From: Tanypteryx hageni
Taxonomy: Eukaryota > Arthropoda > Insecta > Odonata > Petaluridae
Direction: 5' to 3'
DNA: 64,000 nt
Assembly (NCBI GenBank): GCA_028673005.1
Contig: CM054114.1
Span: 19,996,880-20,060,879, forward strand
Shown: one piece after another, positions 34,103 to 45,428 of the stretch
Position numbering within the stretch: position 1 is the first letter of the stretch
Layout of the letters: each line of letters opens with the position of its first letter
Translations under genes and position numbers: made by a program
Notes under the pieces: generated by a model
What the model saw: only the letters and a program-made list of their open reading frames with translations
What the model was told of the DNA's origin: nothing
The model's database searches: none

Positions 34103-37100
34103 AACGAAACACGGACAAAAGACAAAAGAAGGCGCTGTGGAGAATGGACGTCTCTCTCCTCGACAGCGACGAGACGATCGACGAATTTGCGTTGAACTGG
34201 AAAAGATGGACGGAAACGGCGGGCTCGTATTCCGGTATGACTGAATGGTGGGAGAAAGAAGGAAAGGGGAGAATTAAAAAATTCTTCTCGAAAGAATCCT
34301 TTCGAGCACGAGACGAACGGAGAGAGACGTTCAAATTTTACACGGACGTCCTCAAAGTCTTACAGAAGGAGGCGGACCAAGGTAAGACGGACGTGCGAGC
34401 GATGAAAGAAGTCGAAGACAAATTACTGAGCCTTCGAAAAGAAAAGACGAAACTCTTGGACTACGAAATGAAAGATGACATGACGACAGAGGAAGAGACT
34501 AAAACAGTGTACCACTACGGGAAACTGTTAAAGAGAAGGAAAACTAGAGACATTGACGAAATCGAAAACGAAGACGGCTCGACGACGGATAGCCCCGACG
34601 AAATAGCGAATACCTTCGCAAAACATTATAAAGAACTATTCGGGAGAGACACAAATCATGACGACGATGCCACGTATGACCTCCCAAACGATATCCACAA
34701 ACTGACAGACGCATCCATTAGGAGACTAGGAAACGAAATTACGATTGACGAAATAGAAACAGTAATAGACTCGCTCCCGCCGAAGAAATCGCCGGGGATA
34801 GATGGTATTCCCTACGAATTCTTCAAACGGTGCTGGTCAATTATAAAAGACGATTTCATAAATATTATAAGAGGAATGGAGAAAATTCCCAGACTGGGAG
34901 ACTCGCAGAGAGAAGGAATAATGACCCTTATTCCCAAGACTGCTCGTGGGAAAAAGGTGACTGACTACCGACCGGTAACGCTACTGTGTACGGACTACAA
35001 AATCTTCGCGAAGATTATTAAAAACAGACTGGACTATACCATGGGTGACGTAATAGAAAAAGACCAATACGTGGCAGTCAAAGGAAGAAATATAATCGAC
35101 GCGCTATCGAAAATGCGGGACGTTTACACGATAGCCAACAATCGCGGAAGCGGTGACGTCACGTTGATGAGCGTCGACTTAAAAAACGCCTTCGACAGAG
35201 TGCGATTCTCGTTTCTGACAAAGACGATGGAGAAAATGGGCTATCCAGACAATATGATAGACATAGTCAGACTGATCACCAAGGACATAAAGACGAGAAT
35301 AAACATAAACGGGAGACTGACAGAGCCTATTGCCATCGCTAACTCCGTGCGACAGGGATGCCCCTTAACGATGCACCTGTTCGCCATAACGTTAGAACCT
35401 TTGTCGGCAAGGCTCCGACGAGAATTAGACGGCTTCCGAATGGGTGGGGAGAGAGTCGCGTGCATCGCTTATGCGGACGACGTGACAATCCTCCTCTCCT
35501 CGTAAAGGGACTTACAAACGACAAAACGAATATTCAGCGAATACGAACTGATTTCCGGACAGACGATAAATCTCAACAAAACGAAACTGATGGACATAGC
35601 GGGACCCACGAAAATCCACGACAATGACTTTCAGAAAGTTGACAAACTAAAAATATTAGGGACGAAATGGACGGGAGACATAGACCAGACAATAAAAGCC
35701 AATTGGGAAGAGAGACTGACGGACTTAAAAAGGACGACTGACGACATGAGAGCGAAACGCCTATGCCTCCTTCAAAAGGTCCTGACAATCAACAACGTGA
35801 TCCTAGCTCGATGGTGGTATCATGGACAGGTCTTCCCACTGACGAACGAACACGGCGCCGGAGCCGTAAAAACCATAGGATGGTTCCTGTGGGAAGGGCA
35901 GCCGATTAAAACAAGCTGCAGACAATCGTGCCTACCGCCAGAAAAAGGGGGTCTGGACCTTATCGACATGAGACACAAGTGTGACGCATTATGGCAGAAA
36001 CAAGCCATAAAAACGATGACTGGAGAAGACGAAACGGCGAAAAACCTGACGAAACAATATATGGACCTGACACAAGACAAATACAAAACGAAAAACTCCG
36101 TAAATAAACTAATGACAACAATAGAAGGACTACCAAACGGAGTGGACAAACGACAAACAAAAATAAGACGAAGATAATGGACATCGGAGGAAGACTGAGT
36201 ACACAAGACATTGGCTTTGAAAAGGTGACAACGGTGAAAATACTCGGGACTATCTGGACACACGACTTACTTGAGACAATAAAAGCCAACCGGGAAGCGA
36301 GACTTAATGACCTCAAAAGGACTACCTCTGAAATGAGAACCAGATCTCTTTGCCTCCTTCAGAAGGTCATGCTGCTCAACAACGTCATCCTGGCGAAATG
36401 GTGGTATCATGGACAACTATTTCCGCTAACGAGCGAGCATTGCGCAAAGGCCACCAAATACATAGGCTGCTTCCTATGGGAGGGGCATCCAATAAAAACG
36501 AGGATGTCCCAAACGTGCCAACATATAGTTAAGGAGGACAGGGACTGGTAGGCCTAAAAAAGAAGACGGAAGCATTACTACACAAACAGACGATAAAAAT
36601 AATGACGCAAGACAACGTGACGGCAAAGACGGTGGCGAAAGAATGCTTGTACAGACATCAGGACCTATATATAATGAAGAATTTCACCCAAAATTTTCAG
36701 AAACGTTTGGAGGATATTCCACATGGCTTGGTGCACAGCACAAAAACCCTGTACAGAATGTACCTCGCCAAAGAGGAAGAGACACCTCGTGCCGTGCAAC
36801 AAAATCCAAACATCAATTGGAAAAATACATAGACAAATATGAATAGCGACGTACTGACGATGAGACAAAAGAGCCTATTCTACATACTGGTGAATAAGCT
36901 GACAATGACTGAAAAACGGAAATGGGAAATAGGTTTGACAGAAGACAAAAAGTGCAAATTATGTGGACATGACGATACGGACATACATAGATACACGACT
37001 TGCGACAACGTGAAAAATATATGGGAATATGTAAAAAAGGTTTTTCGTCGGCTAAACTTGTTTGGAGAGACGAATGTGGAAGACAAAAAACTACTTTTTC

Positions 37101-37231
37101 TTGATTTCAAGGTGTACCCCACAGTGAGGAATAAGGCGATGGTGTGGTTGGTCTCACGTGTGATCGAGTACATGAATAATGACTGTATAAAATCGAAGCA
37201 GCTGTTCATCAAAGAAACGGAGATTGAGTGA
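34099..37231 (+). pseudogene. Tx1-type ORF2 reverse transcriptase part, copy T4, disrupted
   Basis: Polymerase from about 34144, TAA at 35503-35505, first segment version 35590-36176, second from 36177, zinc-finger region 36839-37231. The same frameshift near 34099 separates it from the endonuclease. Confidence 0.87.
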
Positions 37232-37478
37232 TTGGAGATTGATTCTGATCTCATCAGCTACAGAGATTGATTGTTTAATCGATTATTCTGATTGATTGCG
37301 ATCTATTGAGTGACTTGTTGACTCCGAGGTCTCGTGAAACCATTAGTCTGCCCGCCGAACTTCGTACTGCGTCTTGTGTGTTGTGCGATACAGCGACCAC
37401 GGACTTTCCGGACTCGGGAGCGACCCCCTCACCTTCGTCCCCTTTTCCCTCCACCCCCCAACGACCTTCCAACACGCG

Positions 37479-39068
37479 ATGCCGAGGGCATCTACCAAAT
37501 CGGCCGCTGGGGCCGTGTGCAAGCCCCAACAGCTACCCCTGGAAGTCCAGCAACCCGCCACCAAGGCCAAAAAAGACGCGAGGAAGGGAAAGCCGCTTCC
37601 CGACGCGGCGCAACAGCCGGACCCCGCCAAGGCCGTGCCTCCTTCTTCAACGCCGCAGCCGATGGACCACCAGTCCACCTCAGCCGAGCCGGTCCAGTCG
37701 GTAAGCCAAAATTTGCCTCCCGCCGTCTCGGCGGCACTTGATGTGTTGCGAGCATATTCCGCAACCCAGGAAAATCCGATAATTCTCGGCGCCCTACCAA
37801 AACCCGCGACCCATCAGATCGACGAGGGCTTCACCCTCGTCGAAGGCAAGAAGGCTGTCAGCCTCAAACGGATGCGAATTGCATCCCAAGAGTCACTGAC
37901 AGCCACATCGAATCGCTTCGCCCCGATAACTCCTGGGGACACCGCGACCGCGATGGAGGTGGTTCCTCCGGCCAAATCCTCGAAAATTCCCGTGCTAATT
38001 TTGCGGGATACGAGAAATTGGGAGGCAACGTTCAAAGCCCTATCTGACGACCTACAGGTGCAGCCCGTCTGCAAGGTCAAAGGCCGCAGCGCTATGCACA
38101 TCCAGTGTGCAAGCGCTGCGGACTACCGCAAGACGCGGGAAATACTCAAATCCCGTAATTTAGCTTTTTCGGGTTATCAGCTGCCGGAGGACCGCCTCCC
38201 GCAATAAACCGTGCGCTCGCTTCACGAGCATGCTACCGCGGCATCGGTAAAACAAGCCCTCGAACGGCTTGGTCGGGGCGTCAAGTCAGTGACGCAGATA
38301 ATGTCCACCAAGCCGTCGAGGGAAGAACGGGCCGCTGGGCTTAACACCGTCCCCAGGAGGAACACCCCGGTATTTCACGTTATTCTCGAAAAGTGCGAGG
38401 ATCACGCCAAGATCCTCGACACAAGAGTTTTGATGGGTTCGTCTAATGTAGACATCAGGCCATATGTCAAGCCTAAGGGCATCCTTCAGTGCCAGCGCTG
38501 CCAGAACTTCGGCCACACAAAAAACTACTGCGCTGATACCGCGCGTTGCGTGAAATGCCTCGAGGCGCATCTCACGAGTGACTGCCCGAAGAGAGATCGC
38601 ACTGCGCCGGCGCAGTGCGTGAATTGTAAGCTATTTCACCCTGCCAATTATCGGGGATGCCAGGCATATCAGGGCATCCTCGAGAGCCGCAGGCAGCGGT
38701 CCACTCAAAACACGTCGCGAGGATCAGCCCGAGCGACGCAAAATTTTGTCCCCGCCCCCATCCCCGCCACTAACGCTTGGTTCTCCAACCGAGCCGCCCC
38801 TCCCCCCGCCACCTCTCCATTCATCTTCTCGGCCGCAACTCACCCTACCCTACCTTCCCCCCGCCCAGACCCTCGTCCCTTTGCCTTCCCACCCTTCTCC
38901 CGCCGACCCTCGCCGCGCGGCAGCGCAAGCGAAATTCACCCCAGCGGCCGCCCCCACCCCTCAGCCTTCTCGCCCGTCGGTCCCTTCGCCTCCTTCCCAG
39001 CAACCCTATCCCCCTTCCCCTCCCTCCCCCCCCCCCCACTTCAAACCAGGGACTCGGCGCCTGGATGA
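37479..39068 (+). pseudogene. Jockey-type gag, copy J4, in-frame TAA
   Basis: Start at 37479, stop at 38205-38207, three knuckles at about 38490-38670 and a C12 run (39026-39037) in the Pro-rich tail. Otherwise as in J1. Confidence 0.87.
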
Positions 39069-39155
39069 TTTCGGTTTTAGATAACCTTTCAAAATTCTCG
39101 TCGTTAGCCGAGAAGAAGCTTTTTATCCTACGGGAGATTGGCGCAATCCTGGATA

Positions 39156-41817
39156 ATGGCTACTAGACGCGAACCGCGGTTCCTCACGTTGGTGTCATGG
39201 AATGCCAACGGAATCCTCTCTAGGGCAAAAGAGTTTATTCATTTTATCAGTTCTGGCAGCTACGATGTCGTCGCCCTTCAGGAGACGCATCTCACACACG
39301 CCAAAAAATTTTGGCTACCAAATTATAAAATATATCGGCGAGACCGCAAAACCCCTCATGGTGGCGTGGCCATCGCAGTGAAATCCACGATTAAACACTC
39401 CCCACTGAACTCGGATGCCCTTAGCCAATTAGAAAGCATCGGTATCTCGATTCATCATTCGACGGGCAACCTTCATATCTATTCTGTTTACCAACCCGGA
39501 TCCAAACGGCTCCTGGAGGCTGACCTGGAGCGGCTCGTCACGGAAAAACCGGCCATCTATGTAGGCGACTGGAATTCCAAGAGCATCCAATTCGGATGTC
39601 GTCATGGGAATTCTAACGGACTGATTCTCCGTAATTTTGCAGCGACGGCGATGGCCTCGATCGAAGCGCCGTTCTCGGCGACGCACGTAAGTTGATACGG
39701 TCCTGAGGGAGACGACGTCCTGGACTTCGCCCTGACCAAAAATTTTTACAGCCACGGTACTCCACGAGTGATAAAAGCGCTTACCTCGGACCACTATCCT
39801 ATAAGGATCGACATTATGACGGATCATCTCTCGGCTCCTCCCCCTCCCCCCATCATCCGTACAGATTGGAGCATGTACAAATCATCAATTGACGAGACGT
39901 TCGCCTCATTACCGCGCCTTATCGATCCAACGATCGAAGGCGTGAACGCGCAGGTTAGCCGAATCACGGGCGCGATGTCCAGCGCCTACAGGCTGGCATC
40001 GCTTCCTCGGGTTCGAGCAAAGCCTCCGGTCCCATCCCTACCCCAACCCCTCATCGACCTCATCAGGGAGCGAAACCGCGTTAGGGGAAGATGGCAACGC
40101 AATCGCGACCAGCTGGACAAAAGACTATACAACTTCCTTTCTTATCGTGTTAAGAAAGGAATGACGGAGTTTCATAACCGGGAGTGGGAGAGGAAGATCT
40201 CCTCCCTCTCCTTGGAAGACGGCTCGACTTGGCATATGGCCAAGCGGCTGACGGGTCAAGCGCGCATACCGACGCCCCTCAGGCACTTGGACGAGTACAT
40301 CCACGACGCCGAGCTATTTGCGGAGCATTTGGCCGGCACCATGACGCTACGCGAGGACTGGGAAAAGACCAAGACGGAGGAGGAGGCGAGGAGGAATTTA
40401 ATCTTGCTTAGCCTCTCCCCCTGCCCACCCCCAGTTCCCACTACGGACGACGAAACAAGACAGCTCATCAAGGAGCTTAACCCCCGCAAGGCTTCAGGCC
40501 TAGACGAAGTTAGCAACCGGATGCTCATGAATCTCACCCCCGGTGCTATTTCGTCATTAACAAACCTCTACAACGCCTGCCTTACCGCATCCCACTTCCC
40601 CTGGAATTGGAAGCGTGGCAAAGTCGTCATGATTCCAAAACCGGGGAAAGATCCGTCTCTCCCAGCCAGCCACCGACCCTCTCCTCTCAAATCTCTCGAA
40701 GGTATTCGAGAAGATAATCCTTTCCCGCTTCGATCACCACATCCGGACTAACGACCTAATAAGACCTGAGCAGATGGGTTTCAGACGAAAGACCTCCGCA
40801 CCCCACCAAATCCTTCGTTTGGTGGAGAACATAACGGACGGATTCAACTCCCGAGGACGGACGGAAGTACTTTTCCTAGACGTCGCCAAGGCCTTCGATC
40901 AGGTGTGGCACGAAGGCCTGCTACTTAGACTCGCCGCAATGGATTTTCCATTATATCTGCTAAAGATCTGCAGGAGCTTCCTCCCCGGAAGGTCCCTGCG
41001 AGTCGCTGTGGATGGTCGGCTCTCCTCTTCCAAGAGGATTTCTTGTGGCGTCCCCCAGGGGGCAATCTTGAGTCCGATCCTCTTCAACCTCTTTGTCAAT
41101 GACTTTCCTTCTTCTCCACAAACTCAAGTCTACATGTTTGCGGATGACACTGCGATCTCTTCGCAGTCGCAACAGGTCAACGCAGCTGTACGACGTATCC
41201 AAAATCATCTTAACCTGCTAGAAAAGTGGACGCTGGACTGGAAAGTTGAGATTAACGCCGATAAAAGCGTTCTTGTCAACTTTACCAAGAAGCAAAAATT
41301 CACGCCCTCCCTCCGCCTCGAATTCCGAGGCACCGAGATACCGATGCGAAACTCACACAAATTCTTAGGGTTACACCTCGATCAGAAACTGACATGGGGT
41401 GCACACGTACAGCAGGCGATAAACAAAGCGAGGGGTATGAGGAAATTACTCATGCCCCTCATAAGCAAAAATTCTAAATTACGAAGGGGCGAAAAAATTC
41501 GGCTTTACCTATCTCATATTCGGGCAACCCTGCTGTATGGATGCGAGCTATTCGGTAACACGGCGAAAACCAACATGCGAAAATTAGAAACATTCCAAAA
41601 CATCACACTGCGCTACATCACAAACAGCTCCCGACTCGTTCCGGCTTACGAGATTAGAAACGCGCACAAAATCCCTACGATACACGACTTCGTTCGCAAG
41701 CGTGCCCAGCGCTTCGAACAGTCCCTACATTTAAACCCACTCACCGTCCGACTTTGGCAATATGACGCGACAAAAAAATGCAAATTTAAACGACCAAAAG
41801 AAATACTCCTTCAGTAG
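39156..41817 (+). pseudogene. Jockey-type ORF2, copy J4, disrupted
   Basis: Endonuclease with TGA at 39693-39695, shared frameshift near 40680, and reverse transcriptase core at 40774-41817 with FADD at 41137-41148. The Pro that J3 changed to Ser is still Pro here. Confidence 0.88.
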
Positions 41818-42783
41818 TGAAGGCACAAACTTTCCTTTTTCTGTTACTTAACACTAACAATAGATTTAGTAAAAAAGGTTTTTTCTTTATTTAGATTTAG
41901 CAAAGCAAGCAAAGTGTGCTTCAAAGAACATATTTTTGTTGTCGTGGTTTCAGAAAAAATGAAATATTGTTTAAAAAAGAAAAAAAAAGAAAGAAAGATA
42001 AGTTCAAAAAAAAAAGTAAGCGTTCAACAAAAGATCCGAACGATCAAAACTTAAAAACTAAACAAAAGGAACATAACAAAAAAAAGAACTAAAAAAATCC
42101 AATAGTAAATAAAAAAGTTCATTTTCAAAACAAAAATTACGTCAAGTATCGATCGGCACAGAGACAACTGAGAGCACTGCGGGTCGCGGACCTGGCAGGG
42201 GAAGATGCAGCCAGGCGTGACCGAAAACCTTCCCCTACCTCTCCCCAAGCACTCCGGCAATGTTTTGCCGCGTCTGCCCTATTTTTGTTCCCTATTACCC
42301 CCCTTTTTTTCATAAGTTTATTTTATTTTTACGCATTCCTTTGTACATTATTTATTTTTCAAATTTTTGTTTTTGTTCACTCACGAGGAATGAGTTAGTT
42401 TGTAAGAGGGCTATAAATGTATATTTTGCAAATCCCTTGCGAGTTCTTTCCTCTTCTTCCTTAACCATACACACCTATTAGGTATATTGTAAAGCCAAAC
42501 TAACACGCATAAAAGACACTAAGCTCGCAACACATGAAGGTCGTAGAAGGTGGCAAATTGCCTACTTGGAACGACCGACTGGACGATGCGCGACCGGAAG
42601 GCCGCGCGGACAAGGAGAGATCAGAGTCATCAAAGAAACGAAAATGTGTGTGAAACGTTGTGACAAAAAACCATAGAGACATTGGAGGAATTTTTGCTTA
42701 AAAAAATTAAATAAAATTTTTCCAATGTTTATAGAAATATGTAACTTTATCTTTTAAATAAATTGTTATTCTTATAAAAAAAT
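41818..42783 (+). other. A/T-rich 3' segment of the unit, copy J4
   Basis: Like J3's, including the CATTGGAGGAATTTT left arm, but without the extra TAGTAA. It ends in the A-run joined to the last 5S segment. No gene seen. Confidence 0.6.
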
Positions 42784-42890
42784 ATACCACGATAAAAACC
42801 CGGTTCTCGTCCGATCACCGAAGTTAAGCATCGTAGGGCCCGGATAGTACTTGGATGGGTGACCGCCTGGGAACACCGGGTGTCGTTGGC
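42784..42890 (+). rRNA. 5S rRNA-derived segment, 5' truncated (copy 4)
   Basis: Identical in type to copy 3 (CGATAAAAACCCGG, intact GCCTGGGAAC), with T5 terminator at 42891-42896. It precedes the edge copy T5. Confidence 0.9.
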
Positions 42891-42896
42891 ATTTTT

Positions 42897-43998
42897 GCAA
42901 CATTTCATTTTATCAGTTTCTTTTTATTAGCTTACCCTTTGGCGCGACTGCCTCTTTAGCTCGGCCACGGAAGCGCCAAATATTTGGTCGGCGCTACCAA
43001 GAGCCCGACCTTAGATGACGCCTACTCGGAAACCGTGTCCCTAAGCCGCGATGTTATCCCCCCCCCCCCCCCCCCCCCCCCGAAGAAAACGCCTGAGGCA
43101 TGGAGGGAATTCTCCCCTGTCGCGAGGTGAGGAGGGCATTTACGCCACCCACACACACATAGTTGGGGCCGTACGACCCGGGCAAATAAAGGTTTCCGCC
43201 GTAGATGAAATTTTCACCGTTAAAAAAATGAAAGAAAATCCCTGGAAAGCGATAAGGGGAAGATCTCCTGGTGGTTTATTGGAGCCGGATAGGCCCGAGG
43301 GAGGCGAAAATTCGCCAAGTGCCGGGGAGCGTCCGCGTGTTCGAGCGACGGGGCCGACTTGTCGGGGGCGTGACGGGGGCGGCGAGGGGCTCGTTCGGCG
43401 GGGCAGAGAGCGGGCAGTCGTCGCGGGGGTGGGATGGTAGTCGGCGGCCGAATTCGGGGATTTTTGGGCCCTCGAAAACACGTGGGGCGATTTCGCCGGG
43501 GAGGGGGGCGAGGTGCCGCTGGCCGTCCGAAGGGGCGGATCCGAGGGGGGACAATTGAAATTTGGAGAATCACACTGCCTCGGAGCAACGGGAGAGGTCA
43601 TGCGGATGGCGGCATATTTTAAATTCGGCCACGGACCTAAGAGGCCAAAGGCAACCTACCCGTGTTCGCTGGTGGCACGTTTTACGGGGCGTGGATTTTA
43701 CTTCGCAAGTCGGTTTTGGTCTCGGTTGAGGCGGCGCGGGTATGAAAATATCGACGGATCGCCGATAAGGTGTAATGTGTCTTAGGGTGTTATAGGCTTA
43801 AATCTCTCGGCGACGACCATACCGGACGGACGTGTTTTTCGGGAGCTCCTCGGGTAGGGACGGTTTAGTGCCATAAACGGCTTTCACCCTCGCTGTGACC
43901 ACGAAGCCTTTCCGCCTCCGGTAGGGGATTTTGTGAAGGCAGCGCTTCTTATGCGCTCCCTTTTCGCATCCGTTCGTGCATAGTATCGTGCGTTAGAA
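42897..43998 (+). other. 5' UTR of Tx1 element T5
   Basis: As in T2-T4 with more substitutions (for example CCTTTGGCG, CTACCAAGAGC) and a C24 homopolymer (43058-43081), more than twice as long as in T2 or T4. No gene recognised. Confidence 0.6.
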
Positions 43999-45213
43999 AT
44001 GTCGCGATGGCGCTCTAGCACTTTGTTGATTAATTTCAACAATGTGCCCGAGAGGCCGGCGCCAATAGAAATCCACAAATTTATTGTGGAAAAACTGGAA
44101 ATCTCCGTGGAGGATATCATTGGCGTCCAGTTGGTGGTGATAACGAAAAATGTCTTTGTGAAGCTTCGGAATGACGCTGTATGCGAAGCTGTGATTGAAC
44201 TATTCGGCGAGCGAGTGTCTTTTCCGGGATCAACCGGTGATAACGGCTTCGTGACCCTGGAGTCTGCGAATGGGAGAATTGTTAATGTAAAAGTTCTGTA
44301 TCTCCCTTTCGAGACGCCATCGTCGTCGGTGATCCTAGAGCTGGCAAAATTTGGGAAGGTGCTAAAGTACGAGGAGAGCACTTGGGATGGAGTGGGTTTT
44401 ATCCCCGCTAAAACGGGAACCCGCACTATTAGAATGGTGATGAAAAAGCCAGTCCCATCCTATATAAGTGTGGACGGGGAGAGAGCGGTCATCGTCTACG
44501 ATGGCCAGGCGAAGACCTGCTCCACCTGCGGAAGCGCGGATCACCTGCGAGCCGAATGCCGCGAGAAGAGGACAATTGGGACGGGGACCCGCTACGCGGA
44601 CATATTGCAAAGAGGTGCCAAAAGTACCTCCGCAGAGAGCGCAGCGCACCCCCCTACCCCACCCATAGACAGCGGAGCCGCCGGAGATGCGGAGGAGGCG
44701 CCCACCCCCTCGATTCCCGCCGATACGGCCGGAAACGAAAGAGAGGTTCCGACCGCAAGGGAAGGAAAAGAGAACGTTTCGGCAGCAGAGGGAATTCCCG
44801 ACGGCCCCATAGGGATAAAATCCCCAGCGCTGGACGGAAACCAGGGGAGTGAGGGCGGAAATGAGGGTCCCGCCATCAACGAGGCTGCCAAGGATTCCGT
44901 CCGTGCCGAAGAAGGAGGGAAAGGGATCTCTCCGAAGAGGAGGATGAGGAGGAGCCGCACCGTTCCGGCCCCAACCGTAACGAAACGCCCGAGGGCGAGA
45001 GAACCCTTCCGCCTGGCCACCACGGGAAGCGACGAAGAAGATCTGTCCTCTTTCGCGGGGGAGGAGAGTCACATGGAGACGGACACGTGCGAGGAGGCGA
45101 ACGGGGGAAACATCGGAGAGAGCGTGAGAACCCCGGCCGTTCCCGTCCGTGCAGCCAAGAGGGGGGAGGAGAAGCAGGAGATGCCGTTAGGACGGAAGGA
45201 GATAGATAGATAG
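43999..45213 (+). pseudogene. Tx1-type ORF1, copy T5, intact until a late insertion
   Basis: The best preserved ORF1 in the window: open from the ATG at 43999 for about 400 codons. It shows the N-terminal domain unbroken, with GAG (Glu) at the codon that is a stop in T2-T4, the CCHC knuckle at residues 174-187 and the charged C-terminal part. A 73-bp insertion at 45202 adds a stop at 45211-45213. Without it, the original ORF1 would have ended about 60 codons further on, at the TAA near 45400, just before the ORF2 start. As an RNA-binding ORF1 protein it would package the element RNA (known for the family). Confidence 0.87.
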
Positions 45214-45274
45214 ATAGATAGATAATCGTCTTTATTCGGGCGAAATTTAGACCAGAAGGTCCATTCTTACATTT
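45202..45274 (-). mobile_element. 73-bp 3' end of a GATA-tailed non-LTR retrotransposon, with target-site duplication
   Basis: Present only in T5. It is flanked by the 6-bp direct repeat AAGGAG (45196-45201 and 45275-45280), which occurs once in T2-T4. Read on the minus strand it ends AATAAAGACGATTATC followed by a (TATC)n tail, which looks like a severely 5'-truncated non-LTR insertion made by target-primed reverse transcription. Confidence 0.85.
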
Positions 45275-45351
45275 AAGGAGAGGGAGGAGGAGGGAGGGAG
45301 GAGGGAAGCTCTGCTGACCCGCCCTCCAGGGACTCCCAGCCGACCTGCGAA

Positions 45352-45428
45352 CCGCCGAAAGCACCCAAAGGGAAGAACGAAAAATTGAAAGCACAAGGTA
45401 AATAACCTCTCACCCAATGATGGACAAA
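45352..45428 (+). other. ORF1/ORF2 junction retained only in copy T5
   Basis: These 77 bp hold the last ORF1 codons, its TAA (about 45400), a short spacer and the ORF2 start ATGATGGAC (45417). In T2, T3 and T4 exactly this stretch is absent, with AA at both ends of the deletion as microhomology. Because 77 is not a multiple of three, the loss puts ORF2 into the ORF1 frame. Confidence 0.9.

Larger units (their letters stand above)
31056..37310 (+). mobile_element. Tx1-clade element, copy T4
   Basis: Complete span like T3. Private changes include an Ile to Met codon near 32340 and CGC to AGC directly after the CCHC knuckle (near 32704). Confidence 0.85.
37311..42783 (+). mobile_element. Jockey-clade element, copy J4
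   Basis: Sister of J3 by shared substitutions, but without J3's gag/endonuclease frame joining. A private C-to-A change (TTCCCACCC) lies near 38891. Confidence 0.88.
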
